Assembly (NCBI RefSeq): GCF_002796605.1
Contig: NZ_CP024923.1
Location: 4,781,501 to 4,845,500 of the forward strand
Reading direction: 5' to 3'
Source of the DNA: Sphingomonas psychrotolerans
Lineage (GTDB): Bacteria > Pseudomonadota > Alphaproteobacteria > Sphingomonadales > Sphingomonadaceae
DNA length: 64,000 bases
Position 1 is the stretch's first letter; the number at the start of each line of letters is the position of its first letter. Position numbers and translations under genes: made by a program. Below, piece after piece: positions 8,395 to 16,197 of the stretch. Below the pieces are notes generated by a model. That model ran no database searches and was not told the origin of the DNA. It saw only the letters and a list, made by a program, of their open reading frames with translations.

Positions 8395-9959
8395 GCCGTC
8401 GCGGGCCGGAGTGCGCGGCGGATCAGGCCCTCGAATAGCCGCAGCCGGTTCACCAGCGAAGGGCGCGGGGTGGCGCCTGCCAGACGGGCGACGAGCCGTT
8501 CGGCGGAGCAGGGCAGGCCGGTGTCCGGGTCGAGATAGAGCGGGTAGAGCAGCAGCGCTCCCGCCACCAGCTGATCCAGAGTCAGCCGGCGCTTGCGGCG
8601 CGGCACTGACACCAGATCATGAGTAAGGCCCCATCCGGCATAGAAGGGCGCGCCGTGACACATCACGTCGCAGCCGCGCAGCAACGCCTCAAACCCGGCG
8701 AGCGAGGTCAGTACATGGACTTCATCTACAACTTTCAGCAGCGGCGCCAGGCCGCACGGCCTGTTGAGAATATGGTCCGCGAGGTGGTGCGTTTCGCGGC
8801 GTAGTCCAGCGCGCCGATGCCCGGAAAGCACATCGGGGTGCGGCTTGTAGAGGAGAAAGGCATCCGGCGCGTGCGCACGGGCCCGTTCGAGCAGCCCCGC
8901 GTTTCCGCCTCCCGCAACGTCGCCCATCAGGACCGACCGATCATCAGCGACCTGGCCGATCACGAGGATGCTGCGCCGATCGGGCGGCAAGACGATCGCG
9001 GGCGGTTTGCCGCCGCTTCCATATTTGCCCAGCCCGGCGGACACGATGGTCATGCGCAGCGCGACGGCGCGGCACAGCAGTTCGGGCGGAAACCGGTGTT
9101 CGGCGAGCAGTCTCTCGAGGTCGCTTGGCCGCGCGGGATCATAGTGAATTCCCTCGCGATCGACGATGATCGATTGCGGCGGCACCAGATGGACACCGAG
9201 CCCGGGCGAGCGCAGAAACCCGTCCTCGACCCGAGCGACCGGGACGCCACTCGCGGCGGCGCGCGCCTCGAATTCGAGGGGAACGCGCGATGGCCAGATG
9301 GCGACGGCGGCTTGCTTCGTGCCGGCGACCTCCAGCGCAGCTCTCGTCGTCCGCGCGTGCCGCGGCACCCCCGACACACCGGTGAGGAAGCGGTCGATCT
9401 GCGAGCGCTTCCAGCCGCGCATCCCGAACTGGACGCCGATTCCACCGACCGTGTCGAGATGGCGTCTCCATTCGCCGAGCAGATCGATGGCGGCTTCGGG
9501 CGGTATCTCCGATCCGGTGAACGGTTCGCGATAGGTCGGCGCTTCGAGCACCTGCCATGCGAGCGACCGGCGCGCGCGCAGATCATGCGCCAACGGTTTT
9601 CCGGTGACGGAATCGATGACGGGGATGCCGAGCAGTCGTGCGATGATCGCCAGAGCGTCATCCGCCGGTGCGACGACTTGCGCGACCTGGTCGAGCAAAT
9701 GCCACGGATCGAGCTCACCGGTCAGGAGCCCCGGCAAATGCCCGGACGCTCCCACCGCAGGATCTTCGTCGACCCACAGGAAGATCGGGTTGCCGGCAGC
9801 CGGGCAAAAGGCCGCGGCATCGCCCCGGCGGGGCTCCCACACCGTGCAGCCTTTGGCGAGTTCGGGGCGTCCGCCCCAGAAGCTGCCGCCGACACGGGCG
9901 TTTTTCAGCCGCCGGATCAGATTGTCCGCACGTTCGCGTGCTGTGTCGGTCAGCGGCAT
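8391..9959 (-). CDS. kpsC: Capsule Kdo transferase KpsC-like, shorter than usual
   Basis: About 522 residues from an ATG at 9959. ATG 10103 and TTG 10109 are open alternatives that add a low-complexity leader, and none has a strong ribosome site. The C-terminal two thirds hold one complete KpsC module: VEDGFLRSPGLG, SIIVDREGIHYDPARPSDLE, ILVIGQVADDRS, LLYKPHPDVLSG and CHGAPFYAGWGLT. Textbook KpsC has two such modules in about 675 residues. Here the N-terminal part keeps only a remnant-like segment (SFWGGRPELAKG, FLWVDEDP). The protein may therefore add fewer Kdo units or rely on a partner. It is the first gene of the leftward capsule operon. Confidence 0.88.
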   Translation of the reverse strand: MPLTDTARERADNLIRRLKNARVGGSFWGGRPELAKGCTVWEPRRGDAAAFCPAAGNPIFLWVDEDPAVGASGHLPGLLTGELDPWHLLDQVAQVVAPADDALAIIARLLGIPVIDSVTGKPLAHDLRARRSLAWQVLEAPTYREPFTGSEIPPEAAIDLLGEWRRHLDTVGGIGVQFGMRGWKRSQIDRFLTGVSGVPRHARTTRAALEVAGTKQAAVAIWPSRVPLEFEARAAASGVPVARVEDGFLRSPGLGVHLVPPQSIIVDREGIHYDPARPSDLERLLAEHRFPPELLCRAVALRMTIVSAGLGKYGSGGKPPAIVLPPDRRSILVIGQVADDRSVLMGDVAGGGNAGLLERARAHAPDAFLLYKPHPDVLSGHRRAGLRRETHHLADHILNRPCGLAPLLKVVDEVHVLTSLAGFEALLRGCDVMCHGAPFYAGWGLTHDLVSVPRRKRRLTLDQLVAGALLLYPLYLDPDTGLPCSAERLVARLAGATPRPSLVNRLRLFEGLIRRALRPATA

Positions 9960-10386
9960 CGGACTCGCTGCATCTTTGCGGATTGCGAGTGGCGCGCGCG
10001 ATCGCGTGGCGAAGATTGCGGGCGCTCTCAAGAGCGGTGGGCTGGCCGCACAGCGAAATTCCGCGACAGCGCGCGTGGAAGGGGCGGAGACGGTTATGGC
10101 CATTGGCAAATCTGCGATCGCGACGCTCGGCCGCTGCTATCGCAGGCCCGGTGCGCCGTCGGGCTGGGGATTTCCCGAGCCGCGGCGATAAAATCAGGCC
10201 CGCCGAAGCCCGCGCCACCACGTTGCGTCGATTCGAGCATCGATCGGGATATCCGCCCGGTTTGGCCAGCCCGGGACACATTGCTCGTTGGCGGTCAGGG
10301 GGGCCGTCCCGGATCTGACTGACGGAGTCGCGATCAACATTGCGGCATTCGAACGCACCTCCGCGACCCGCAGCGTTTGCGCAGGG
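9960..10386. other. Gene-free stretch upstream of kpsC
   Basis: Several frames are open in this GC-rich stretch, but none shows a recognisable protein. It should contain the capsule operon promoter, though I could not fix a convincing -35/-10 pair by eye. Its right edge runs into the decayed tnsA gene, so part of it may be the remains of an inserted element. Confidence 0.4.
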
Positions 10387-10819
10387 TCACTGCATCGAGT
10401 GGCTCTCGCGCGAACCTCCGAAACGCCAGCAGGCGCGAGAGCGCTCGCCGAGGATCGCGAAGCGCCAGATCGAGCACGACAAAGATTGGCCGTGCAGGAT
10501 ACCCATGCCCGCAGCGATGCCGATGCGCCGGGTTACGCTTCGTTCAAGGGGAAATTGCTCTTGAATGTCGACGACATTGTCCACCCATTCGAAATGCAAA
10601 AATGCATTTCGCTGCAAGTCAGTCATCAGGTGAACTAAACGTTCATGCAGGATCCCAGGAAGTCTGTTTGCGCCCCTTGGATCTAACGTTCCGGACCTGC
10701 AAAAAGGGCTTGTAGGCAACGCCCTCCCCTTGACCCCGCCCTTCCTGGAACCAGGATGCGTATTTCTCTTCTGTGAAGTGATACGGTCCCGGAAGTTTCG
10801 GCGAAGACACGGAGTTCAT
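10387..10819 (-). pseudogene. Frameshifted tnsA-like transposase endonuclease gene
   Basis: From the ATG at 10819 (GGAGG touches it; a GTG at 10810 has better spacing) one frame reads a TnsA N-terminus, with EGRGQGEGVAYKPFLQVRNV followed by SKGRKQTSW, and then stops at 10643-10645. The next frame continues the same protein with HLMTDLQRNAFLHFEW and NVVDIQEQFPLE, then GIAAGMGILH, after which similarity is lost. In Tn7-type elements TnsA is the endonuclease that cuts the 5' ends during transposition. At least one frameshift and loss of the C-terminal half, including the later catalytic residues, make it non-functional. No tnsB or tnsC is left. The base composition here is less GC-rich than in the flanking genes. 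Confidence 0.75.
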
Positions 10820-10993
10820 CCTCCTGCAGCATTCGCATCAAGGGGCAATAGTACATATTATGGGAAGCGTGTCTTCAAGCGCCTCGGCCCCGGCGGGAGT
10901 ATCAGGAACTCGCCGCAAGGCGTTCAATCTATTAAATCATCGCCGTGTAGCCGGATAGGGCATTTTGGAATAGCCAAGAGCAACTTGAGCTTG

Positions 10994-11051
10994 GTGTCAA
11001 AACTTTCACCGCAAAGTCGCGCGTTGCAACGAGGGCAAAGTGTCAGAACTT
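10994..11051. repeat. Direct repeat gtgtcaRaactt, candidate TnsB-type sites
   Basis: The 12-mer gtgtcaaaactt (10994-11005) recurs as gtgtcagaactt (11040-11051). They lie about 175 bases upstream of the tnsA start, in the place where a Tn7 right end with its TnsB sites would be. That they are transposase sites is inference from position and the TGT-like start. Confidence 0.45.
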
Positions 11052-11088
11052 AGATGAAAGATGCCACGACTTGGGGTCGGGAAACAAA

Positions 11089-11116
11089 AGCTGAGTCCGA
11101 AATAAATAGCTGAGTC
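11089..11116. repeat. Direct repeat agctgagtc x2
   Basis: The 9-mer agctgagtc occurs at 11089-11097 and 11108-11116, 19 bases apart, in an AT-rich stretch just outside the gtgtca repeats. It may belong to the same transposon end. Confidence 0.35.
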
Positions 11117-11500
11117 TCGTAGCGATGTACGAGGCAGGGTAACCGTGTCTTGTTGGGATGAGATGTTTAACGGCGCGCCCGCTCAAGCTTACGCGACGGG
11201 CGAAACTCGGTCCCGCTGCTATGCTCCCTTCGTTATCTCCTGCGGGGGATGACTCCGCCGTCTTAAGACGCGCCGACAACTCTCCCCGGCAACCGCAAGC
11301 GCGTACCTCGGTCACGCGGCGAATATCTGCGATCTTCATGAACCCGAGATGCGTACTAACTTAGGTTGCTTTCCATTGCGCAAGGTCCCGAGAGGCACGG
11401 GGCGCCGTACCGCTTCGCATTCGGGCGCTTTCCGCTTCCCTGGCCAGCGAGGCGCACTATCATGCTTGCGCTCGGTACTTCAGGCAGTGGGATCAGACAC

Positions 11501-11863
11501 ATGACGGGCCGGAGAGTGCGCGGCGAGTCGGAAAGACGGGAGTCGCGGCAGATTGCGCTGGATGAGCGGACGTGTCGCCTGATCTGCCCGGTTGCCGCTG
11601 CACTGGTCGGCGTCTGTCTTACCGGCATCGGACTGCTCAGGGTGGTGGCCGTCGTCCACGGGCACGAGACGCTCGCCGACGACATCCTCTCGGTGGATGC
11701 CGTGCTGTTCCTCATAGCCACCCTCGCTTCGTATGTCGCGATCCGCAGGCAAGCTTCCGGCCGCGTCCATTGGCTCGAGCAAATCGCCGACCGCGCCTTC
11801 ATCGCAGCGATGCTTTTGCTCACCTTTGCCTGCTTCGTGATCACCTATGCCGTGAGCAAGTGA
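11501..11863 (+). CDS. Small inner-membrane protein, unknown function
   Basis: 120 residues from an ATG at 11501. An upstream in-frame ATG at 11366 would add an unlikely 45-residue leader. A charged N-terminus (MTGRRVRGESERRESRQ) precedes DERTCRLICPVAAAL and three hydrophobic segments at about 30-52, 65-83 and 97-117. The family is not recognised by name. It lies about 90 bases upstream of the lipid-modification operon and in the same direction, separated from it by a palindrome, so it may or may not be cotranscribed. Confidence 0.7.
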   Translation: MTGRRVRGESERRESRQIALDERTCRLICPVAAALVGVCLTGIGLLRVVAVVHGHETLADDILSVDAVLFLIATLASYVAIRRQASGRVHWLEQIADRAFIAAMLLLTFACFVITYAVSK

Positions 11864-11907
11864 AGGCGAGGCGCTCGCGAGCGACTATGGCCAGGCCAGC
11901 TTTCAAG

Positions 11908-11923
11908 ATGAACTATAGTTCAT
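11908..11923. promoter_or_regulatory. Perfect 16-bp palindrome, candidate operator
   Basis: ATGAACTATAGTTCAT is fully self-complementary and sits in the 87-base gap before the VirJ-like/DUF2147/mprF operon. A symmetrical AT-rich site in a GC-rich spacer suggests a binding site for a dimeric regulator. The regulator is unknown. Confidence 0.5.
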
Positions 11924-11950
11924 TCACTCGCCACGATCTCGACAGACAGG

Positions 11951-12733
11951 ATGGGGCAGTATCGATGCATGGCACAGTCCACGAACCCCCGTTCTAGTGC
12001 GCGCTGGCTTCCAAGGACCGGGCTCGGCTGGTTGTGCGTCGTGCTCGCGATGGCGGGCGCCGTTCTGCTGGGCCTGTACGCGGTTGCCGGTTTTTTCGAC
12101 CGTGATCCTGTCCACCTGTTCGGCGCGGGGACCCGCGGCAAACCCGTAGCGGCAGTGTTCTTCTCCGGGGACATGGGACTGCGGTTCGGAATGGGCCCTT
12201 ATATCTCCGACGGGCTCGTCAAGGCGGGCATTCCGGTTCTCGGCGTTTCTTCCTCCACTGCGTTCGCATCGCGCCGCACGCGGGCCGAGACCGACGCGAT
12301 CGTCGCGAATGCGATCCGGCAGACCCTGCGGCAGACGGGAGCCAGCCGCATCGTCGTGCTTGGACAATCCTTTGGCGCCGATATCGTTCGCGTCGGCTTG
12401 GCCGATCTGCCGCAAGATCTGCGCGGCCGGGTCGCCGCTGCCGTGCTGGTGGTGCCGGGTGCGACCGCCTATTTTCGCGCCGATCCGTCAGGGCTGAGCT
12501 ATCGCGGCACCCCCGATGCCGATGGTTCCGAAGCGTCGCGTCTCGACTGGCTGCCGCTCACCTGTATCCAGGGCGTGACCGAGACCGACACATTGTGCCC
12601 AGCGCTCACGATGACGAATGCCCGGCGGATTGCGCTGCCTGGCGGACATTTCCTGCGCAACGATCATCGTCTGCTCGTGCAGACAATCCTGCGCGAGCTG
12701 GGTCCTGTGCTGAAGTTTCAGGAGCGTTTCTGA
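11951..12733 (+). CDS. VirJ/AcvB-like alpha/beta hydrolase, membrane-anchored
   Basis: 260 residues. The start may be the ATG at 11951 or the one at 11969. A hydrophobic anchor (about residues 26-48) is followed by a VirJ-like domain: AAVFFSGDMGLR, GIPVLGVSSSTAFASRRT, the nucleophile motif GQSFGAD, and a late GGHFLRNDH histidine. In other alphaproteobacteria AcvB/VirJ acts in the periplasm and is encoded with LpiA, where it hydrolyses lysyl-phosphatidylglycerol made by the MprF/LpiA enzyme. Here mprF lies two genes downstream in the same overlapping operon, which supports that role. Unlike AcvB it has a single VirJ unit. Confidence 0.85.
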   Translation: MGQYRCMAQSTNPRSSARWLPRTGLGWLCVVLAMAGAVLLGLYAVAGFFDRDPVHLFGAGTRGKPVAAVFFSGDMGLRFGMGPYISDGLVKAGIPVLGVSSSTAFASRRTRAETDAIVANAIRQTLRQTGASRIVVLGQSFGADIVRVGLADLPQDLRGRVAAAVLVVPGATAYFRADPSGLSYRGTPDADGSEASRLDWLPLTCIQGVTETDTLCPALTMTNARRIALPGGHFLRNDHRLLVQTILRELGPVLKFQERF

Positions 12734-13167
12734 TGCGGCTCTTCCTTCCCTTGACGTTGGCGCTGTGCGTAGCGGCTGCAATGCCTGCTCAAGCCTCCGG
12801 GCCTGTGCGCCCGTCCACAGCGTCGGCTTCGCGCGATCCGATCTTCGGCACCTGGACCAACCCCGGGCGCACTATCGTCGTGAAGACCTTGCTTTGCGGC
12901 GCCGAGCTGTGCGGCGAGATCGTCGCCGCCGGTGCCGAAGCGCAGAACGACGCACGCGAGGCGGGGGTGGAGCGCCTCGTCGGCACCGAGTTGCTGCAAA
13001 ATTATCGGAAGACCGGGAGCGGCCGATGGACGGGGACGGTCTTCGTTCCCGATATGGCCCGAAGTTTCTCGTCGCGCATCGTTCAGCGCTCACCCGATGT
13101 GCTCCGCATTTCCGGATGTATTTTCGGGGGCCTGATCTGCAAGTCGCAAGACTGGACGCGCATCTGA
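12733..13167 (+). CDS. Secreted DUF2147 protein
   Basis: 144 residues. Its ATG shares one base with the preceding stop (TGATG), fixing the start. A signal peptide (MRLFLPLTLALCVAAAMPAQA) is followed by a compact DUF2147-like domain: DPIFGTWTNPGRTIVV, LCGAELCGEIVAAG, GRWTGTVFVPD, and a conserved C-terminal LRISGCIFGGLICKSQDWTR. DUF2147 proteins are small periplasmic beta-barrels of unknown function, often in envelope-stress or lipid contexts. Its position between a VirJ-like hydrolase and MprF suggests a role in handling modified phospholipids. Confidence 0.88.
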   Translation: MRLFLPLTLALCVAAAMPAQASGPVRPSTASASRDPIFGTWTNPGRTIVVKTLLCGAELCGEIVAAGAEAQNDAREAGVERLVGTELLQNYRKTGSGRWTGTVFVPDMARSFSSRIVQRSPDVLRISGCIFGGLICKSQDWTRI

Positions 13168-13172
13168 GTGCG

Positions 13173-15728
13173 ATGGTCGCCCCGTTGCGCGTCTGCGATC
13201 TGGTGTGGGGGCGACGCCGTCAGCTGCTCGCCCTCGCCGTGCTCGTGATCGCCATTCTGGCATTCGAGGCGATCCGGGGAATTCTCGCCGAGGTTCGTTA
13301 TCACGAGATCCGCGAGGTAATCGCCTCGATGGAGATCTGGCGGCTCGCTTTGGCCTGCTTCCTCACCGCGGGCAGCTATCTGGCGCTGACCTTCTATGAC
13401 TGGGCCGCCTTGCGCGCCATCGGTCGCGACTTGCCCTGGCGGACCGCCGCCATCGCTTCGTTCACCAGCTATACGCTCAGCTACAATCTGGGCTTCGCGC
13501 TTTTGACCGGAGGAGCGGCGCGGCTTCGTGCCTATGGCGCGGCTGGCCTCGACTTCGCGGACGTCGCCCGGATCACAGTGATCACCTCCATGGCATTCTG
13601 GTCCGGCCTCGCCGCAGTGGCTTCGGTTGCCCTGCTGTTTGCGGGGACGAGTGTTCCCATCGCAAGCCTCCACATCGGGCCGGTGACGCAGCATCTGCTC
13701 GGGGCCAGCCTGCTGGTCGGGCTCATCTCGGCGCTGGTGCTGCGAGGTCGCGGCGTTGCCGAGCTTCGGATCGGCGGCAATGCCATCCCGCTTCCGCCGG
13801 TCCGCCTCCTGTCCGCTCAGATCGTCGTGTCCGTGATGGACCTGGCCTGTGCTTCCGCGGCGCTCTACATCTTGCTGCCCGGAGCACCGCCTGCGCTCTT
13901 CGGCACCTTCCTTCTCGCTTATGCCCTTGCGATCATCGCCGGGTTCATCTCGCATGTGCCCGGTGGGCTAGGGGTATTCGAAGCCACGATCCTCGCTCTG
14001 GTTCCGCTGGGTCACGCTGAGCTGTTCGCCGCGTTGCTGCTGTACCGCATAATCTATTATCTGCTGCCGCTCGGAATAGCCGGAGCCATTCTGGTCGCGC
14101 TCGAGGGGCACCGGCTTCGCAAGCGGATGCAGGTCGGGCTGGGTGTCGCAGCGCGTATCGGCCAGGTGCTCGCGCCGCCGCTCCTGTCGATGCTCGTGTT
14201 CGCAGGCGGGCTCGTCCTGCTCGTGTCCGGCGCGCTGCCGCCGCTTCATGGGCGCATAGCCGTGCTGCGGGACGTCGTGCCGCTCCCTTTCATCGAGGCC
14301 TCGCACTTCGCGGCGAGCCTCGCAGGCACTGCGTTGCTGCTCGTTGCACCGGCGATCCAGGCGCGGCTGAAGAGCGGCTTCCATGTTGCGCGTGCGCTCC
14401 TCCTGATCGGCGCGCTGTTCTCGTTGTTCAAGGGGATCGACTTCGAGGAGGCGGGCGTGCTGCTCGCGGTGGCGGGGCTCCTTCAATATAGCCGGCCGGC
14501 CTTTTATCGTCGCTCGGGCATCGGATCCGCGCCCGTGGAGAGCTGGTGGTGGGCGGCTGCGATGATCGCGCTTGCACTCAGCGCTTGGGCAGGCTTCTTC
14601 GCCTACAAGCACATTCCCTATTCGGGCGATCTCTGGTGGGACTTTGCCTGGCGTGGAGACGCGCCGCGTTTCCTGCGAGCGACACTGGGCGCGACCATGT
14701 TCGTCGCGGGCTGGGCCTTCTGGCGGATCCTGTCGGTCGCACCCGCGACGAGTGAGCCCTCGGAGCTTCCTGCGGAAGTGGCGGTGGCGGCGCTGGCGTC
14801 GACGCAGCGGACCGACTCCATGCTGGCGTTTACGGGAGACAAGAGCTTTCTGATTTCGGCGGCCGGCGATGCGTTCCTCATGTACCGCGTCCAGGGCCGG
14901 ACCTGGATTACGATGGGCGATCCGGTGGGGTCTGCCGCTGCCTGGCCCGAGTTGATCTGGGAGTTCCGCCGTCGATGTGACGCCGCGCGCGGGCGATTAT
15001 GCCTCTACGAGGTGAGCGCAGACATGCTTCCCCTCATCGTGGAGCTGGGGCTTCAGCCGATGAAGTATGGCGAGGAGGCCCTTGTAGATCTCACGCAGGG
15101 CTATGCGCTTCAGGGTAGCCAATACAAATCGCTGCGTCACTCCACCAACAAGGCGGCTGCAGCGGGGCTCGTGTTCGATGTCATTCGAGCCGAGGAGGTT
15201 CTGGCGCATGAAGGGCCGCTGCGTCGCGTCTCCGGCGCCTGGCTTGCGGGCAAGGCAGGACCGGAGAAGGGATTCAGCCTCGGCCGTTTCGACATGGGCT
15301 ATCTGTCGCGTTTCGATTGCGCGATACTGCGCCTCGAGGACGAGATCGTCGCATTCGCCAATATCTGGGAAACACCAAATCGCGAGGAAATGTCGATCGA
15401 TCTGATGCGGCATCTGCCGGGTACGCCTTACGGCGCGATGGATCTGTTGTTCGTGCGGCTGCTGCAATTGGCGGCGGCGCGCGGGTTTCATCGTTTCAAT
15501 CTCGGCATGGCACCGCTTTCCGGCCTCCAGGGTGGCACGCTTGCGCCAATCTGGTCGCGATTGGGTGCCGCAGTATATGGGCATGGCGAACGGCTATATG
15601 GCTTCTCGGGCCTGCGCGCGTTCAAGAGCAAGTTCGCGCCCCGCTGGATTCCGCGCTATGTAGGAATATCTCCCGGCGTATCGGTGCCCGCTGCGATCGT
15701 GGACCTCGCGCATGTCGTTGGTGGCTAA
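13173..15728 (+). CDS. mprF: Bifunctional phosphatidylglycerol aminoacyltransferase/flippase MprF
   Basis: 851 residues from an ATG 5 bases after the DUF2147 stop. The N-terminal half (about 1-530) has 13 or so hydrophobic segments and the flippase signatures FTSYTLSYNLGFALLTGGAA and HVPGGLGVFEA. The C-terminal half, from about residue 545 (DSMLAFTGDKSFL), is the DUF2156 synthase domain with WITMGDPVG and MSIDLMRHLPGTPYG, which uses charged tRNA to aminoacylate phosphatidylglycerol (lysine or alanine). Such lipids lower envelope negative charge and give resistance to cationic peptides and acid. It forms an operon with the VirJ-like and DUF2147 genes. Confidence 0.95.
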   Translation: MVAPLRVCDLVWGRRRQLLALAVLVIAILAFEAIRGILAEVRYHEIREVIASMEIWRLALACFLTAGSYLALTFYDWAALRAIGRDLPWRTAAIASFTSYTLSYNLGFALLTGGAARLRAYGAAGLDFADVARITVITSMAFWSGLAAVASVALLFAGTSVPIASLHIGPVTQHLLGASLLVGLISALVLRGRGVAELRIGGNAIPLPPVRLLSAQIVVSVMDLACASAALYILLPGAPPALFGTFLLAYALAIIAGFISHVPGGLGVFEATILALVPLGHAELFAALLLYRIIYYLLPLGIAGAILVALEGHRLRKRMQVGLGVAARIGQVLAPPLLSMLVFAGGLVLLVSGALPPLHGRIAVLRDVVPLPFIEASHFAASLAGTALLLVAPAIQARLKSGFHVARALLLIGALFSLFKGIDFEEAGVLLAVAGLLQYSRPAFYRRSGIGSAPVESWWWAAAMIALALSAWAGFFAYKHIPYSGDLWWDFAWRGDAPRFLRATLGATMFVAGWAFWRILSVAPATSEPSELPAEVAVAALASTQRTDSMLAFTGDKSFLISAAGDAFLMYRVQGRTWITMGDPVGSAAAWPELIWEFRRRCDAARGRLCLYEVSADMLPLIVELGLQPMKYGEEALVDLTQGYALQGSQYKSLRHSTNKAAAAGLVFDVIRAEEVLAHEGPLRRVSGAWLAGKAGPEKGFSLGRFDMGYLSRFDCAILRLEDEIVAFANIWETPNREEMSIDLMRHLPGTPYGAMDLLFVRLLQLAAARGFHRFNLGMAPLSGLQGGTLAPIWSRLGAAVYGHGERLYGFSGLRAFKSKFAPRWIPRYVGISPGVSVPAAIVDLAHVVGG

Positions 15729-15819
15729 CCCGCCAGCGCTGAGCCGCTCTGAAGCCGCCACCATATCCGGGAGTTCCTGGCTAGCCTGAGCAACCGTTCG
15801 GCAGCTGTGCGCCCGAAGT

Positions 15820-16155
15820 CTGTCATTCAGCATCGCCGCGTCGCTGACCGGAAGCGGACGCACGTTCAGGTCCGTTGCGGCCCGCGCTGCCGTTCGGCGG
15901 CCGCACCGTTTGGCTGCGCGGCTCCGCGGGGTGGCAGCATTGCGTTCGGCGATCGCGTGCCGCGGGTGCCGATGATGATCGACGGGGCGCGGTTCGAAAG
16001 CAGGTCTGCCGATAGCGGAGGACAATGTGGTCGGCGATCTCGGGATCGTCGCGGCGCTCGGCTCGAAGCTGGCGTTCGATCTCAGCTATCGCGGAATCGT
16101 TTCGCAGCGCAATCAGGACCACATGGCGAGCGCCGCGCTTGGCTTGCGCTTTTGA
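15820..16155 (+). pseudogene. Decayed autotransporter beta-barrel C-terminus
   Basis: Read across at least two frameshifts, this stretch gives a coherent outer-membrane barrel tail: ASLTGSGRTFRSVAARA, then LPFGGRTVWLRGSAGWQH, then FGDRVPRVPMMIDGARFE, then DNVVGDLGIVAALGSKLAF and finally ASAALGLRF before the stop at 16153-16155. The terminal aromatic residue and alternating pattern are the signature of autotransporter translocator domains. The passenger and most of the barrel are missing, so this is a remnant. The other strand and frames hold no convincing gene. Confidence 0.65.
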
Positions 16156-16197
16156 TCCTCGTGAGAGCGCATCGTCGCTGCGGAAAGGCCCGCCGGA

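Larger units (their letters stand above)
10820..11500. other. Gene-poor region upstream of the tnsA remnant
   Basis: I find no convincing gene in these 680 bases. The left half is relatively AT-rich and contains two pairs of short direct repeats (10994-11051 and 11089-11116), which could be a Tn7-like transposon end. The right half (about 11150-11500) is GC-rich and should hold the promoter of the small membrane-protein gene starting at 11501. Confidence 0.45.

Noticed and set aside
11043..11339. 98-codon minus-strand ORF in the transposon-scar region
   Set aside because: No family recognised, no ribosome site, and its end coincides with the repeat region. Kept as part of the gene-poor region instead.
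13083..13955. Minus-strand frame of 290 codons opposite mprF
   Set aside because: Low-complexity, charged antisense product. The plus strand encodes the MprF membrane domain.
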